Shown: one piece after another, positions 43,061-50,494 of the stretch | Position numbering within the stretch: the stretch's first letter is position 1 | Layout: each line of letters opens with the position of its first letter | Source: UBA6522 sp965262365 | GTDB taxonomy: Bacteria; Pseudomonadota; Gammaproteobacteria; Steroidobacterales; Rariloculaceae | Length of the DNA stretch: 64,000 nt | Assembly (NCBI GenBank): GCA_965262365.1 | Contig: OZ253541.1 | Coordinates: forward strand, 620,001 to 684,000 | Direction: 5' to 3' | Position numbers and translations under genes: made by a program | The notes under the pieces: generated by a model | What the model saw: only the letters and a program-made list of their open reading frames with translations | What the model was told of the DNA's origin: nothing | The model's database searches: none

Positions 43061-44088
43061 CTGACTCGAACCTTTTCATACCTGTCTCGCACGATGCGCC
43101 CGATGACCCAGGCGTCCTCGCCGCAATTCCGCAGTATCGCGAGAGCTTCTTCGGCGTCCGGCGGCGAAACGACGACGCACATGCCGATGCCGCAGTTGAA
43201 AGTACGCAGCATTTCGGGTTCGGCAACGCCTGCGTCCCGTAGCCAGTCGAATACGGGATGAGACGGCCATGCGGTTGAATCCAGACGTGCGCCGAGCCTT
43301 GTCGGGAGCACCCTGGGAATGTTTTCGGTCAGCCCTCCGCCGGTGATGTGCGCAATGCCCCTGACCGGAACTTCCCGGATCAGCTTGAGAATCGTGTCGG
43401 CGTATATTCGGGTGGGGGTCAGGAGCTGCTCTATCAGGGGACGGTCGTCCAGCAGCGTAGTCTCGTCCGCCCCTTGGTGTTCCAGTACTCGGCGTATCAG
43501 CGAGAAACCATTGGAATGCGTGCCGGAGGAACCCAGACCGATGATGGTGTCTCCGGGCTTGATGCGCTGGCCATCGATAATCTGGGGCTCTTCAACCACG
43601 CCGACGCAGAAACCGGCAAGGTCGTAGCCCACCGAAATTCCGATGCCCGGATGTTCCGCGGTTTCACCGCCGATCAGGGCGGCTCCCGCCAATTCGCAGC
43701 CCTTGGCGATCCCGCCGACGACGCGCGCAGCGACGTCCACATCCAGCCGCGGCGTGACCAGGTAGTCCAGGAAGAACAACGGTTCCGCTCCGACGACGAT
43801 CACGTCGTTGACGCACATCGCAACCAGATCGATCCCGATCCCTTCGTGGGCGTCATATTGGATGGCCAGTTCAATCTTTGTGCCGACACCGTCGGTACCG
43901 GCAACCAGGATGGGATGCCGATATCGATCCACAGGTACCTTGAACAACCCGCCGAAACCTCCCAGGTCGCCCAGGACCTCGACTCGCCGGGTTCGGGCGA
44001 CCGCACCCTTGATGCGCTCGACCAACTCCTGACCGGCGTCGATGTTGACGCCGGCAGCCTTGTAGGTCAGCGGTGGTTTGGCGCGCAC
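43057..44088 (-). CDS. purM: phosphoribosylformylglycinamidine cyclo-ligase (AIR synthetase)
   Basis: 343 residues starting at GTG 44088, with AAGGAG about eleven bases upstream. LTYKAAGVNIDAGQELVERIK, ILVAGTDGVGTKIELAIQYD, IGIDLVAMCVNDVIVVGAEPLFFLDYL, LIGGETAEHPG and the Gly-rich ITGGGLTENIPRVLP are standard. It forms AIR from FGAM and ATP. Divergent from the DUF2066 gene, an arrangement common in Gammaproteobacteria. Confidence 0.97.
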   Translation of the reverse strand: MRAKPPLTYKAAGVNIDAGQELVERIKGAVARTRRVEVLGDLGGFGGLFKVPVDRYRHPILVAGTDGVGTKIELAIQYDAHEGIGIDLVAMCVNDVIVVGAEPLFFLDYLVTPRLDVDVAARVVGGIAKGCELAGAALIGGETAEHPGIGISVGYDLAGFCVGVVEEPQIIDGQRIKPGDTIIGLGSSGTHSNGFSLIRRVLEHQGADETTLLDDRPLIEQLLTPTRIYADTILKLIREVPVRGIAHITGGGLTENIPRVLPTRLGARLDSTAWPSHPVFDWLRDAGVAEPEMLRTFNCGIGMCVVVSPPDAEEALAILRNCGEDAWVIGRIVRDRYEKVRVS

Positions 44089-44150
44089 TTCTTATGGTCT
44101 CCTTTATACATACAGCGCCCACGGGACGGGGAGGCGGGTCGTCCAGCCGC

Positions 44151-44156
44151 TATAAT
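44151..44156 (+). promoter_or_regulatory. -10 box for the DUF2066 gene
   Basis: A perfect TATAAT sits 28 bases before the ATG at 44185 in the 96-base gap shared with divergent purM. No good -35 element is visible. Confidence 0.5.
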
Positions 44157-44184
44157 ACGAGAGTACCGCATCCCGAGTGAATCC

Positions 44185-45273
44185 ATGAGGAAATCCATTG
44201 GCCGGACAAGTCTCGTTCGGAACTGCGCGCTCGTTCTGGGGGTTTCCACTGTCCTCATTTCCGCAGCGGTTTTTCCGGCAATATTCGAGGATCTTTACAC
44301 GGTCACGGTTCCGCTGAATCCCGAGGGCACGCGGCAACGAGTCTTGCGTACGGATGCGGATTTCGACCGCTTCGCCATGGGGGAATTGCTGATTCGCCTG
44401 ACCGGTCAACTCGATGCCCCGACCAATCCCGCCCTGTTGGACCTGGTTCGCGACGCGGGTCGATATGTCGTTCAGCGAGGTAATCCCGACCGGGAGAACC
44501 TGCTGATCGTCTTTGATTCGCTTGGGTTGCGGCAAGCGCTGACCGCCAGAAACCAGCCGGTGTGGGGAGAGGAACGTCCGCTGACATTGCTGTGGGTCGC
44601 TATCGACGGGGGCCCCGGCGAACGCGAAATATTGGCGGCAACCCCGTCACCGGTTCCGAGCAGTGATGCCGTGGGGGCTGCGGCTGCCGAGTTGCGTGCG
44701 GAACTTCTCGCAGCCGCGAATCAGCGGGGTCTTCCAGTTTCCCTGCCGCTCATGGATGTTCAGGACCTGGAAACGCTGGATTTTATCGATATCTGGGGCC
44801 TGTTTTCCGAGCGCGTCGAACAGGCTTCGGCGCGGTATGGACCGGACGCAGTCCTGAGCGGCCGAATCCGACTGGGGCAGGAGGGTATCGAGACCGCTCG
44901 GTGGACGCTGCTCAGGGGAGGAAATCTGCGCCAATTGCCAGGCGTTGCGGTCCGCTCCGGTCTCGACGATCTGGCCGATCTCTACGCCCTGGAATTCAGC
45001 GGTGTCGGGGGTGCGACAAGCGCGCGCCTTACGGTGCTCGGCGTCGAGTCGCTGGATGACTACGGCCGTGTGATGAGTTATCTCGAGAGTTTGAGCGTTC
45101 TGCAGTTCGTTCAAATGGAACAGCTTGTGGGCACGGAACTGACGCTGCGCGTGGAAGCTCGTGGCGGCGCCCTGGTGCTGAACAGGATTCTGGCGTTGGG
45201 TGACGTTCTGTCCAGGTCTGCTGTGGGAGGTGACTCGATCGGCGGCGAGTTGATTTACTCATTGACGCGATAG
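44185..45273 (+). CDS. DUF2066 family exported protein
   Basis: 362 residues from ATG 44185; the open frame extends antisense through purM to 43348 but that part is not coding. The N-terminal hydrophobic segment (NCALVLGVSTVLISAAVFPA) is a signal peptide or anchor. DUF2066 features follow: LYTVTVPLNPEGTRQRVLRTDADFDRFAMGELLIRLTG, VQRGNPDRENLLIVFDSLGLRQAL, and the closing domain SLDDYGRVMSYLESLSVLQFVQMEQLVG. Envelope protein of unknown role, conserved next to purM. Confidence 0.85.
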   Translation: MRKSIGRTSLVRNCALVLGVSTVLISAAVFPAIFEDLYTVTVPLNPEGTRQRVLRTDADFDRFAMGELLIRLTGQLDAPTNPALLDLVRDAGRYVVQRGNPDRENLLIVFDSLGLRQALTARNQPVWGEERPLTLLWVAIDGGPGEREILAATPSPVPSSDAVGAAAAELRAELLAAANQRGLPVSLPLMDVQDLETLDFIDIWGLFSERVEQASARYGPDAVLSGRIRLGQEGIETARWTLLRGGNLRQLPGVAVRSGLDDLADLYALEFSGVGGATSARLTVLGVESLDDYGRVMSYLESLSVLQFVQMEQLVGTELTLRVEARGGALVLNRILALGDVLSRSAVGGDSIGGELIYSLTR

Positions 45274-45361
45274 AGCGAGAATGGCTCTTGACCGTCGGCA
45301 CCGATAATCCCGAGACTTGAATCCAGGTATCGAACGGATAAATTCGAGGAACGGATTCCCC

Positions 45362-45937
45362 ATGCAGCTCAACTGGATACCCAACGCGATTTGTATCGCG
45401 CGCGTCATTCTGGTCGCCCCCATCGTGGTTTTTCTGTCTCAGCAGGAATACCTCACGGCTGTGGTCCTGATCGGCGTCGCCGGCGTATCCGATGCGGTTG
45501 ACGGCTTCCTTGCGCGTCAATTTCAGTGGCGCACGCGGTTGGGCAGCATTCTGGACCCGGCGGCGGACAAGCTCCTGGCGATCAGTGTTTTTTTCACCCT
45601 GGCCTACCTGGGATTGATCCCCTTGAGTCTGGCCATACTGGTGGTTTTGCGGGACGCGGTCATCGTCGGCGGCGCGGCGGCCTACCAGTGGCTGGTCGCT
45701 CCGCTGGAGGGCGAGCCCAGGCTCATCAGCCGGATCAACACCACGTGTCAGTTCATATTCGTGGGGCTGACGTTGACCGCTGCCGCCTTCGGATGGCCCC
45801 CGGATATCCTGGTCGTGATCGCCGGCGCCGCCGTGGTATTCACCAGCATCACGAGCGGCCTCGACTACGTGCTCAACTGGAGCAGGAAGGCCTGGCAGCA
45901 GACTTACGGCGAGCCGATGGGAAATCCAATGGGATAG
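45362..45937 (+). CDS. CDP-alcohol phosphatidyltransferase family protein
   Basis: 191 residues from ATG 45362 (MQLNWIPNAICIARV). The catalytic motif D-G-x2-A-R-x8-G-x3-D-x3-D is seen as DAVDGFLARQFQWRTRLGSILDPAADK, followed by four or five membrane helices. It makes a phospholipid or related product from a CDP-linked donor; PgsA-like in size, but the acceptor cannot be read. It follows DUF2066, as in relatives where the set often continues with perM and hda. Here the next gene is an unrelated convergent one whose end overlaps by 34 bases. Confidence 0.88.
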   Translation: MQLNWIPNAICIARVILVAPIVVFLSQQEYLTAVVLIGVAGVSDAVDGFLARQFQWRTRLGSILDPAADKLLAISVFFTLAYLGLIPLSLAILVVLRDAVIVGGAAAYQWLVAPLEGEPRLISRINTTCQFIFVGLTLTAAAFGWPPDILVVIAGAAVVFTSITSGLDYVLNWSRKAWQQTYGEPMGNPMG

Positions 45938-46830
45938 GAGTTCTGGTACTCGCCCAGACCCTCGGCGGGTTCCCGGTAGCGGTACAGCCAGTCCCACATG
46001 GAAATGACGTTGGCGCGCAGCCAGTTGTCGTAGTTTCCGTAGTCCGAAAAATCCTCCATCGTCACACGCTCGACGATCTCCTCGATCGTCGCCCCGGCAA
46101 GCATTTCTTCCAGTATCCGATCCCTGAGCGCGATCAGGAAGTCGCGATAGAAGACGAAGGATTGCTGGTCGGCGAGGCCCGCGTGTCCCGGCACGACGAT
46201 ATCCACGTTGTCCAGCTTCGATGCGTGCCAGAGTACGTCGATCAGGCTGTTGACGTTTGAATCCCGGTAGTCGGGCAGCCCGATTGCCTTGCCGCCGCGC
46301 ACCAGGTCCGTGGCCACGAGCACGCCTTCGTCGGGGAAGTGAACCTGTATCAGATTGTCACTGTGAGACGGTCCGAAGTAGTAGAGGTGCACGCGCTGTC
46401 CGCCCAGATGGATTTCCAGGTAGTCGTCGAAGACAACCTGGGGAACGGAGGTGTTTCGGGCCTCCCGGAGGATGTGCGGCCGAATGTTCCGGTGCCCGAC
46501 GGAGACGGCGGTATCGTCGAAGACGTCCAGGTCGCAAATGTGCATTTCGTGATCGTGGCTGAGGATCGTGTACTTGACCGGCACGCCGAATCTCGCATCC
46601 AGTTCCTCCTTGAGCCACTCCATGCCCCCGCCGTCGCAGGTGGCATCCACCATGACGATGCCCTCATCGGTCACCAGGAATACGTTGGATGTGGGGCCGC
46701 GCCGGTAAACGTTGTCGGTCAATTGGGTGATCGTATCCACGTCGGCGCCACCCTGCGCCAGGCCGCCATGCGAGAACGCCAGGCTCAACCCCAAGAGTGC
46801 AAAACCGGTGCAAACTCCAGCTTTCGACAT
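45904..46830 (-). CDS. exported metallo-beta-lactamase-fold protein with altered metal motif
   Basis: 308 residues from ATG 46830 (GGGAGG ribosome site; a TTG two codons earlier is less likely). Signal peptide about 1-25 (...GGLAQ). The HxHxDH motif reads H92-D-H94-E-M96-H97: the metal-binding Asp is replaced by Met. The later ligands are kept (GPSHSDNLIQV, VATDL, VPGHAG). Loss of this Asp would weaken the second metal site, so it may use one metal or a changed chemistry. C-terminal residues are Tyr/Trp-rich (NYDNWLRANVISMWDWLYRYRE). Its 3' end overlaps the convergent phosphotransferase gene by 34 bases. Confidence 0.82.
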   Translation of the reverse strand: MSKAGVCTGFALLGLSLAFSHGGLAQGGADVDTITQLTDNVYRRGPTSNVFLVTDEGIVMVDATCDGGGMEWLKEELDARFGVPVKYTILSHDHEMHICDLDVFDDTAVSVGHRNIRPHILREARNTSVPQVVFDDYLEIHLGGQRVHLYYFGPSHSDNLIQVHFPDEGVLVATDLVRGGKAIGLPDYRDSNVNSLIDVLWHASKLDNVDIVVPGHAGLADQQSFVFYRDFLIALRDRILEEMLAGATIEEIVERVTMEDFSDYGNYDNWLRANVISMWDWLYRYREPAEGLGEYQNSYPIGFPIGSP

Positions 46831-46915
46831 TGTCAAATCCTCCCAGAGACGAAATGCAATACTGTGATAGCCTCTACCTTATCACCGTTCAGTTTAAGCG
46901 CGTGGAGCGGACACC

Positions 46916-48496
46916 ATGAAGAACACAAGACTGATTTCTGCCTTGTTTGTACTCGTTGCACTGACAGTTGGCGGACCGACCCATTCCCAGTTCGAAAATG
47001 TCGGAACCATCGACTTCCCCACCTCGGCGACGGGGGAGGCACAGCAGCACTTTCTGCGCGGCATGGCGATCCTGCACAGTTTCGGCTGGAAACAGGCGAT
47101 CGAGCAGTTCCGCGCCGCCCAGGCGATCGATCCCGATTTTGCAATGGCCTACTGGGGCGAAACCCTCTCCTACAATCACCCGCTGCAGCCTGAGGCCAAC
47201 GCCGAGTCGCCACGGGAAGCACTCGCGCGGCTTGGGGCAACACCGGAAGAACGCCTGGCAAAGGCCCCCACCGCGAGGGAAAAGGGTTTGCTTGACGCCG
47301 TCGAACGGCTCTGGGGCGAAGGTCGTTGGCAGGATCGCCGAGTTGCCTACATGGAAGCCATGGCCCGCCTGTACGAGCAATTTCCGACGGACGATGAGAT
47401 CGCCACCTTTTACGCGCTGTCCATGCTGAGCGGCGCCCGCGCGCAGGGGGACGACAGCCTGCGGCTGGAAGTGCAGGCCGGGGCGATCGCGCTTGGCGTA
47501 CTGGATCGCAATCCCAGCCATCCCGGCGCAGCCCATTTCGTGATCCACGCCTTCGATGACCCGCTTCACGCCCCCATTGCCCTGCCGGCGGCCTACGTCT
47601 TTGCCGAGATCGCCGCGGCGGTCTCCCACGCCCGCCACATGCCCACGCATATCTTCATCCAGCACGGCATGTGGGACCTGGTCTCCACCAACAACCAGTC
47701 CGCGTATGACGCGGCCCAGGACCTGTGGCAGCCCGGCGACTCCGTCGGCGACGCGGTGCACGCGCTCGACTGGGGGCAGTACGGCGACTTGCAGCGTGGC
47801 GACTACGAGAAGGCGCGCGTGTGGATCGACCGCCTCGTGGCGACTATCGATGCAAGCGAAGGCCAGGCCCGCGCGGTCAGCACGCTGCCGCTCATGGAGG
47901 CGCGCTACGTGGTCGAGACCGAGGAATGGAAGATCGACGAAATCACCGACGAAACCTCACCGCACACCTTGCTCGCCACGGGATTCAGCGCGATCAGGAC
48001 CGGTGACGTTGAAACCGCCCAGCGCGCCGAAGCCGCGTTGGCGCGCCTGGTCGCCGCCGAGGACGATGGCGGCAACGTGCGCGCGGGGCGTCGCTGGGTG
48101 CAGGTCATGCACAAGCAGGTCGCTGCCCTGGTGCGCGCTGCGCAGGGCGATGCGGACGGTGCCGTTCAGTTCATGGACGAGGCGCTGGAGATTGTCGCTG
48201 GCATTCGGCCGCCCAACGGCGCCGCCGACCCGGTCAAGCCGGCTTACGAGTTGTACGGCGAGATTCTGCTGGAACTCGGGCGGCCCGAAGACGCTGCAGC
48301 CAGGTTCGAGACGTCGCTGCAGCGCATGCCGAACAGGCCTCGCTCGGTGCTGGGTCTGGCAAGGGCCCTGGAGCAGATGGGCGATGATGATGGCGCCGCC
48401 GAGCAGTACGAGATACTCGATGCCATCTGGGCCGGCCGCGATTCGTTCACCGGCTTGCAGGAAGCGAGGCAGTTCCTGATGTCGCGGAGAGACTGA
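46916..48496 (+). CDS. exported tetratricopeptide-repeat protein
   Basis: 526 residues with a signal peptide (about 1-24, ...GGPTHSQ). TPR-like helices are seen at about 40-75 (AQQHFLRGMAILHSFGWKQAIEQFRAAQAIDPDFAMAYWG) and 420-500 (YELYGEILLELGRPEDAAARFETSLQRMPNRPRSVLGLARALEQMGDDDGAAEQY). Between them is a conserved helical block with HPGAAHFVIHAFDDPLHA and ARHMPTHIFIQHGMWD, rich in His at helix ends. The middle His set could bind metal, but this is a guess. Divergent from the metallo-beta-lactamase-fold gene; likely periplasmic. Confidence 0.8.
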   Translation: MKNTRLISALFVLVALTVGGPTHSQFENVGTIDFPTSATGEAQQHFLRGMAILHSFGWKQAIEQFRAAQAIDPDFAMAYWGETLSYNHPLQPEANAESPREALARLGATPEERLAKAPTAREKGLLDAVERLWGEGRWQDRRVAYMEAMARLYEQFPTDDEIATFYALSMLSGARAQGDDSLRLEVQAGAIALGVLDRNPSHPGAAHFVIHAFDDPLHAPIALPAAYVFAEIAAAVSHARHMPTHIFIQHGMWDLVSTNNQSAYDAAQDLWQPGDSVGDAVHALDWGQYGDLQRGDYEKARVWIDRLVATIDASEGQARAVSTLPLMEARYVVETEEWKIDEITDETSPHTLLATGFSAIRTGDVETAQRAEAALARLVAAEDDGGNVRAGRRWVQVMHKQVAALVRAAQGDADGAVQFMDEALEIVAGIRPPNGAADPVKPAYELYGEILLELGRPEDAAARFETSLQRMPNRPRSVLGLARALEQMGDDDGAAEQYEILDAIWAGRDSFTGLQEARQFLMSRRD

Positions 48497-48502
48497 GCCG
48501 GC

Positions 48503-48745
48503 CTAGAATCGGTAGGTCAGGCCCAGACTGACCACCTGCGTCTCGTAGTAGTTTTCATAGACGGCATCGAAGCCGTCACCAATGATGTTGTGCTTCAGGC
48601 CAAAACCATTGAACAGGTCCGTGACGGAGAGCACGAATTCGCCGCTGTCCTGAAAGTCCGGTTTGGAAACGCCTATATCGACGGACGAGCGGGCAGCCTG
48701 TACCGAGAAGATCGAAAGCATCGTCAGTGTGCAGAATCTGTTCAT
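48503..48745 (-). pseudogene. remnant of a TonB-dependent receptor C-terminus
   Basis: 80 codons from ATG 48745. After a short hydrophobic start the sequence SSVDIGVSKPDFQDSGEFVLSVTDLFNGFG, then GDGFDAVYENYYETQVVSLGLTYRF, matches the last strands of outer-membrane TonB-dependent/beta-barrel receptors, including the final aromatic beta-signal residue. The plug and most of the barrel are missing. It is more likely a decayed gene in which a deletion joined the ends than a working small protein. The next TonB-receptor part is not in the flanks. Confidence 0.65.
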
Positions 48746-48826
48746 GGCGTTGGCTCCAGGCAATAGTTTACGCTGTCGCTGGGTGCGGTGTTTCGGTCGT
48801 TCCGGACGTGGGTGTTGCCGCCATGG

Positions 48827-49423
48827 TCAGGTCTTCAGCCGTCCGGCGAGCCGGGCGACTCGCCGCCCCAGCGCGGTGGCAAGCGCCCGCTCGTCGTCGG
48901 ATAACGTCCGGTTCCAGTCGAGCTCGACGTGGGACGCGCCATACGGCCCGCCACCGGTGCGAGTGGTGCTGACCTGCGGTTCGGTATAGGGGATTCCCGT
49001 CCAGAGCATGCCGTGGTGGATCAGTGGCAGGGCCATGGTCAGCAGCGTCGTCTCCTGTCCGCCGTGCATGGAACCGGTACTGGTAAACAACCCGAAGGGC
49101 TTGTCCGCCAGGGCGCCCTTCAGCCAAAGCCCGGAGGTGGAATCGAGGAAGTACTTGAGCGCCGCCGCCATATTGCCGAACCGGGTCGGGCTGCCCAGCA
49201 GCAGACCATCGCAGTCGGCCAGGTCATCGAGCGCGACAAACGGCGGGCCGGAATCCGGTATCGGGGCATCGACGGCCTCGGTGGTGGACGAAACCGGCGG
49301 TACCGTACGAACGATCGCCTCTGCCCCGGCGGCTTCCGCCCCCCGCGCGGCGAACCGCGCCAGTTCGGCCGTCCGTCCCTTGAGCGAGTAGTAGAGGACG
49401 AGGATTCTGGCGTCGGACGGCAT
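48827..49423 (-). CDS. wrbA: NAD(P)H:quinone oxidoreductase, WrbA family
   Basis: 198 residues. Flavodoxin-like start ILVLYYSLKGRTAELARFAARGAE, GLLLGSPTRFGNMAAALKYFLDSTSGLW, KPFGLFTSTGSMHGGQETTLLTMALPLIHHGMLWTG and GGGPYGASHV are WrbA hallmarks. It is an FMN enzyme reducing quinones by two electrons. It lies three bases after arsC on the same strand, a common pairing. Confidence 0.93.
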   Translation of the reverse strand: MPSDARILVLYYSLKGRTAELARFAARGAEAAGAEAIVRTVPPVSSTTEAVDAPIPDSGPPFVALDDLADCDGLLLGSPTRFGNMAAALKYFLDSTSGLWLKGALADKPFGLFTSTGSMHGGQETTLLTMALPLIHHGMLWTGIPYTEPQVSTTRTGGGPYGASHVELDWNRTLSDDERALATALGRRVARLAGRLKT

Positions 49424-49426
49424 CGT

Positions 49427-49777
49427 CTACGGAAACAATTCCAGAACCTGTTCCGGCGGGCGTCCGATGCGCGCGCCCCCGGCCGTTTCCACGATGGGAC
49501 GCTGGATCAACACCGGGTGGGTCGTCATCAACTCGATCAGCGACGACTCGCTGGCTGTTGCGAGATCCACGCCCGCCGACTTGAACGCCTGTTCGCCCTT
49601 GCGGACCAGTTCCCGGGCGGGAATTTCGAGTTTTTCAAGCAGTCCGGCCAGCGCGGCAGCGTCCGGCGGCGCCGTGAGGTATTCGATAACTTCTGCATCT
49701 ATACCCCTGGTCTCGAGCAGCGCCATGGTTGCGCGAGACTTGGAACAGCGGGGATTGTGATAGATTCTGGGCTTCAC
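49427..49777 (-). CDS. arsC: arsenate reductase (glutaredoxin-coupled, ArsC/YfgD family)
   Basis: 116 residues from GTG 49777 with a GGGAGA site; the longer frame to 49849 overlaps the opposite lipoprotein gene. The start VKPRIYHNPRCSKSR carries the catalytic Cys11. IEYLTAPPDAAALAGLLEKL and the closing MTTHPVLIQRPIVETAGGARIGRPPEQVLEL with the Arg residues are diagnostic. True arsenate reduction is not assured, since many such genes are YfgD-like of unclear role; there is no ars operon nearby. Confidence 0.9.
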   Translation of the reverse strand: MKPRIYHNPRCSKSRATMALLETRGIDAEVIEYLTAPPDAAALAGLLEKLEIPARELVRKGEQAFKSAGVDLATASESSLIELMTTHPVLIQRPIVETAGGARIGRPPEQVLELFP

Positions 49778-49852
49778 GTTTATTCTCCCTGCGGCTTGAC
49801 GAGAATCCGGCGGCCCTGTTACGTTCCCGCTAGGAGATTTCAGGTTCATTTG

Positions 49853-50140
49853 ATGAGATATCGAGGCGCTATCATACTCCTGACGCTGGTGATTGCGTCA
49901 TGTGTCGCGGGTCCACCGGTCCAGGAGATGAGCAACGCACGCCAGGCGATCGCCGCGGCGGAGGAATTGAATGCTGCAACCTTGGCGCCGGACGAGTTGA
50001 ACGAGGCCAGGCGCCTGCTTGAAGAGGCCGAGTCCCAACTCCGTGACCGTAACTACGGGCTGGCGCAAAACAGCGCAATTCGCGCCAGAAGCCGCGCGGT
50101 GGAAGCACTGCAGGCGAGCCAGGCAGTCAGCCAGGATTAG
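49853..50140 (+). CDS. small lipoprotein with DUF4398-like domain
   Basis: 95 residues from ATG 49853. Lipobox LVIASC with Cys near 20. The rest is helical with ARQAIAAAEELNAATLAPDELNEARRLLEEAESQLRDRNYGLAQNSAIRARSRAVEAL, the pattern of DUF4398, which often forms part of envelope helper proteins. The 403-codon frame from 48929 that contains it is otherwise antisense to wrbA and arsC. Usually followed by an OmpA-type gene, but here by acylphosphatase. Confidence 0.75.
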   Translation: MRYRGAIILLTLVIASCVAGPPVQEMSNARQAIAAAEELNAATLAPDELNEARRLLEEAESQLRDRNYGLAQNSAIRARSRAVEALQASQAVSQD

Positions 50141-50198
50141 CAGTCCGTGGCGGAATGATCCGGAAGCATCCCGGCCCGCCACCATCGGAATCCCGACT

Positions 50199-50483
50199 GT
50201 GAGTAGCGCTGTGGATGAGCAATCCGTTTGCTGCATGGTCTCCGGGCGCGTTCAGGGTGTCTGGTACCGGGTGACCACGGCGCGTCAGGCGGAGCAGATG
50301 TCTTTGCGCGGCTCGGCCAGGAACCTTGCGGACGGCAAGGTTGAGGTCATCGCGGCGGGCGCGCCGGAGGCGATTGCCCAGCTTTGTGCCTGGTTGTGGG
50401 ACGGTCCGTCGGGCGCCAGGGTGACAGGGGTGGAACTCAAGGAGTGGAAAGATCCCGTGGCAACGGGATTCCGAATCCTCTGA
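50199..50483 (+). CDS. acylphosphatase
   Basis: 94 residues from GTG 50199 (another GTG at 50211 is possible). The signature GRVQGVWYR with catalytic R24, and GSARNLADGKVEV with N42, keep the 18-residue Arg-Asn spacing of the family. It hydrolyses carboxyl-phosphate bonds such as acetyl phosphate. It faces proS, whose stop is 12 bases away. Confidence 0.92.
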   Translation: MSSAVDEQSVCCMVSGRVQGVWYRVTTARQAEQMSLRGSARNLADGKVEVIAAGAPEAIAQLCAWLWDGPSGARVTGVELKEWKDPVATGFRIL

Positions 50484-50494
50484 CTGAATTCAGG

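Noticed and set aside
43348..44184. Upstream extension of the DUF2066 frame through purM
   Set aside because: Antisense to purM; a proper ATG, signal peptide and -10 box place the true start at 44185.
48929..49852. Upstream part of the 403-codon frame that contains the DUF4398 lipoprotein
   Set aside because: Antisense to wrbA and arsC; a lipobox signal starts only at 49853.
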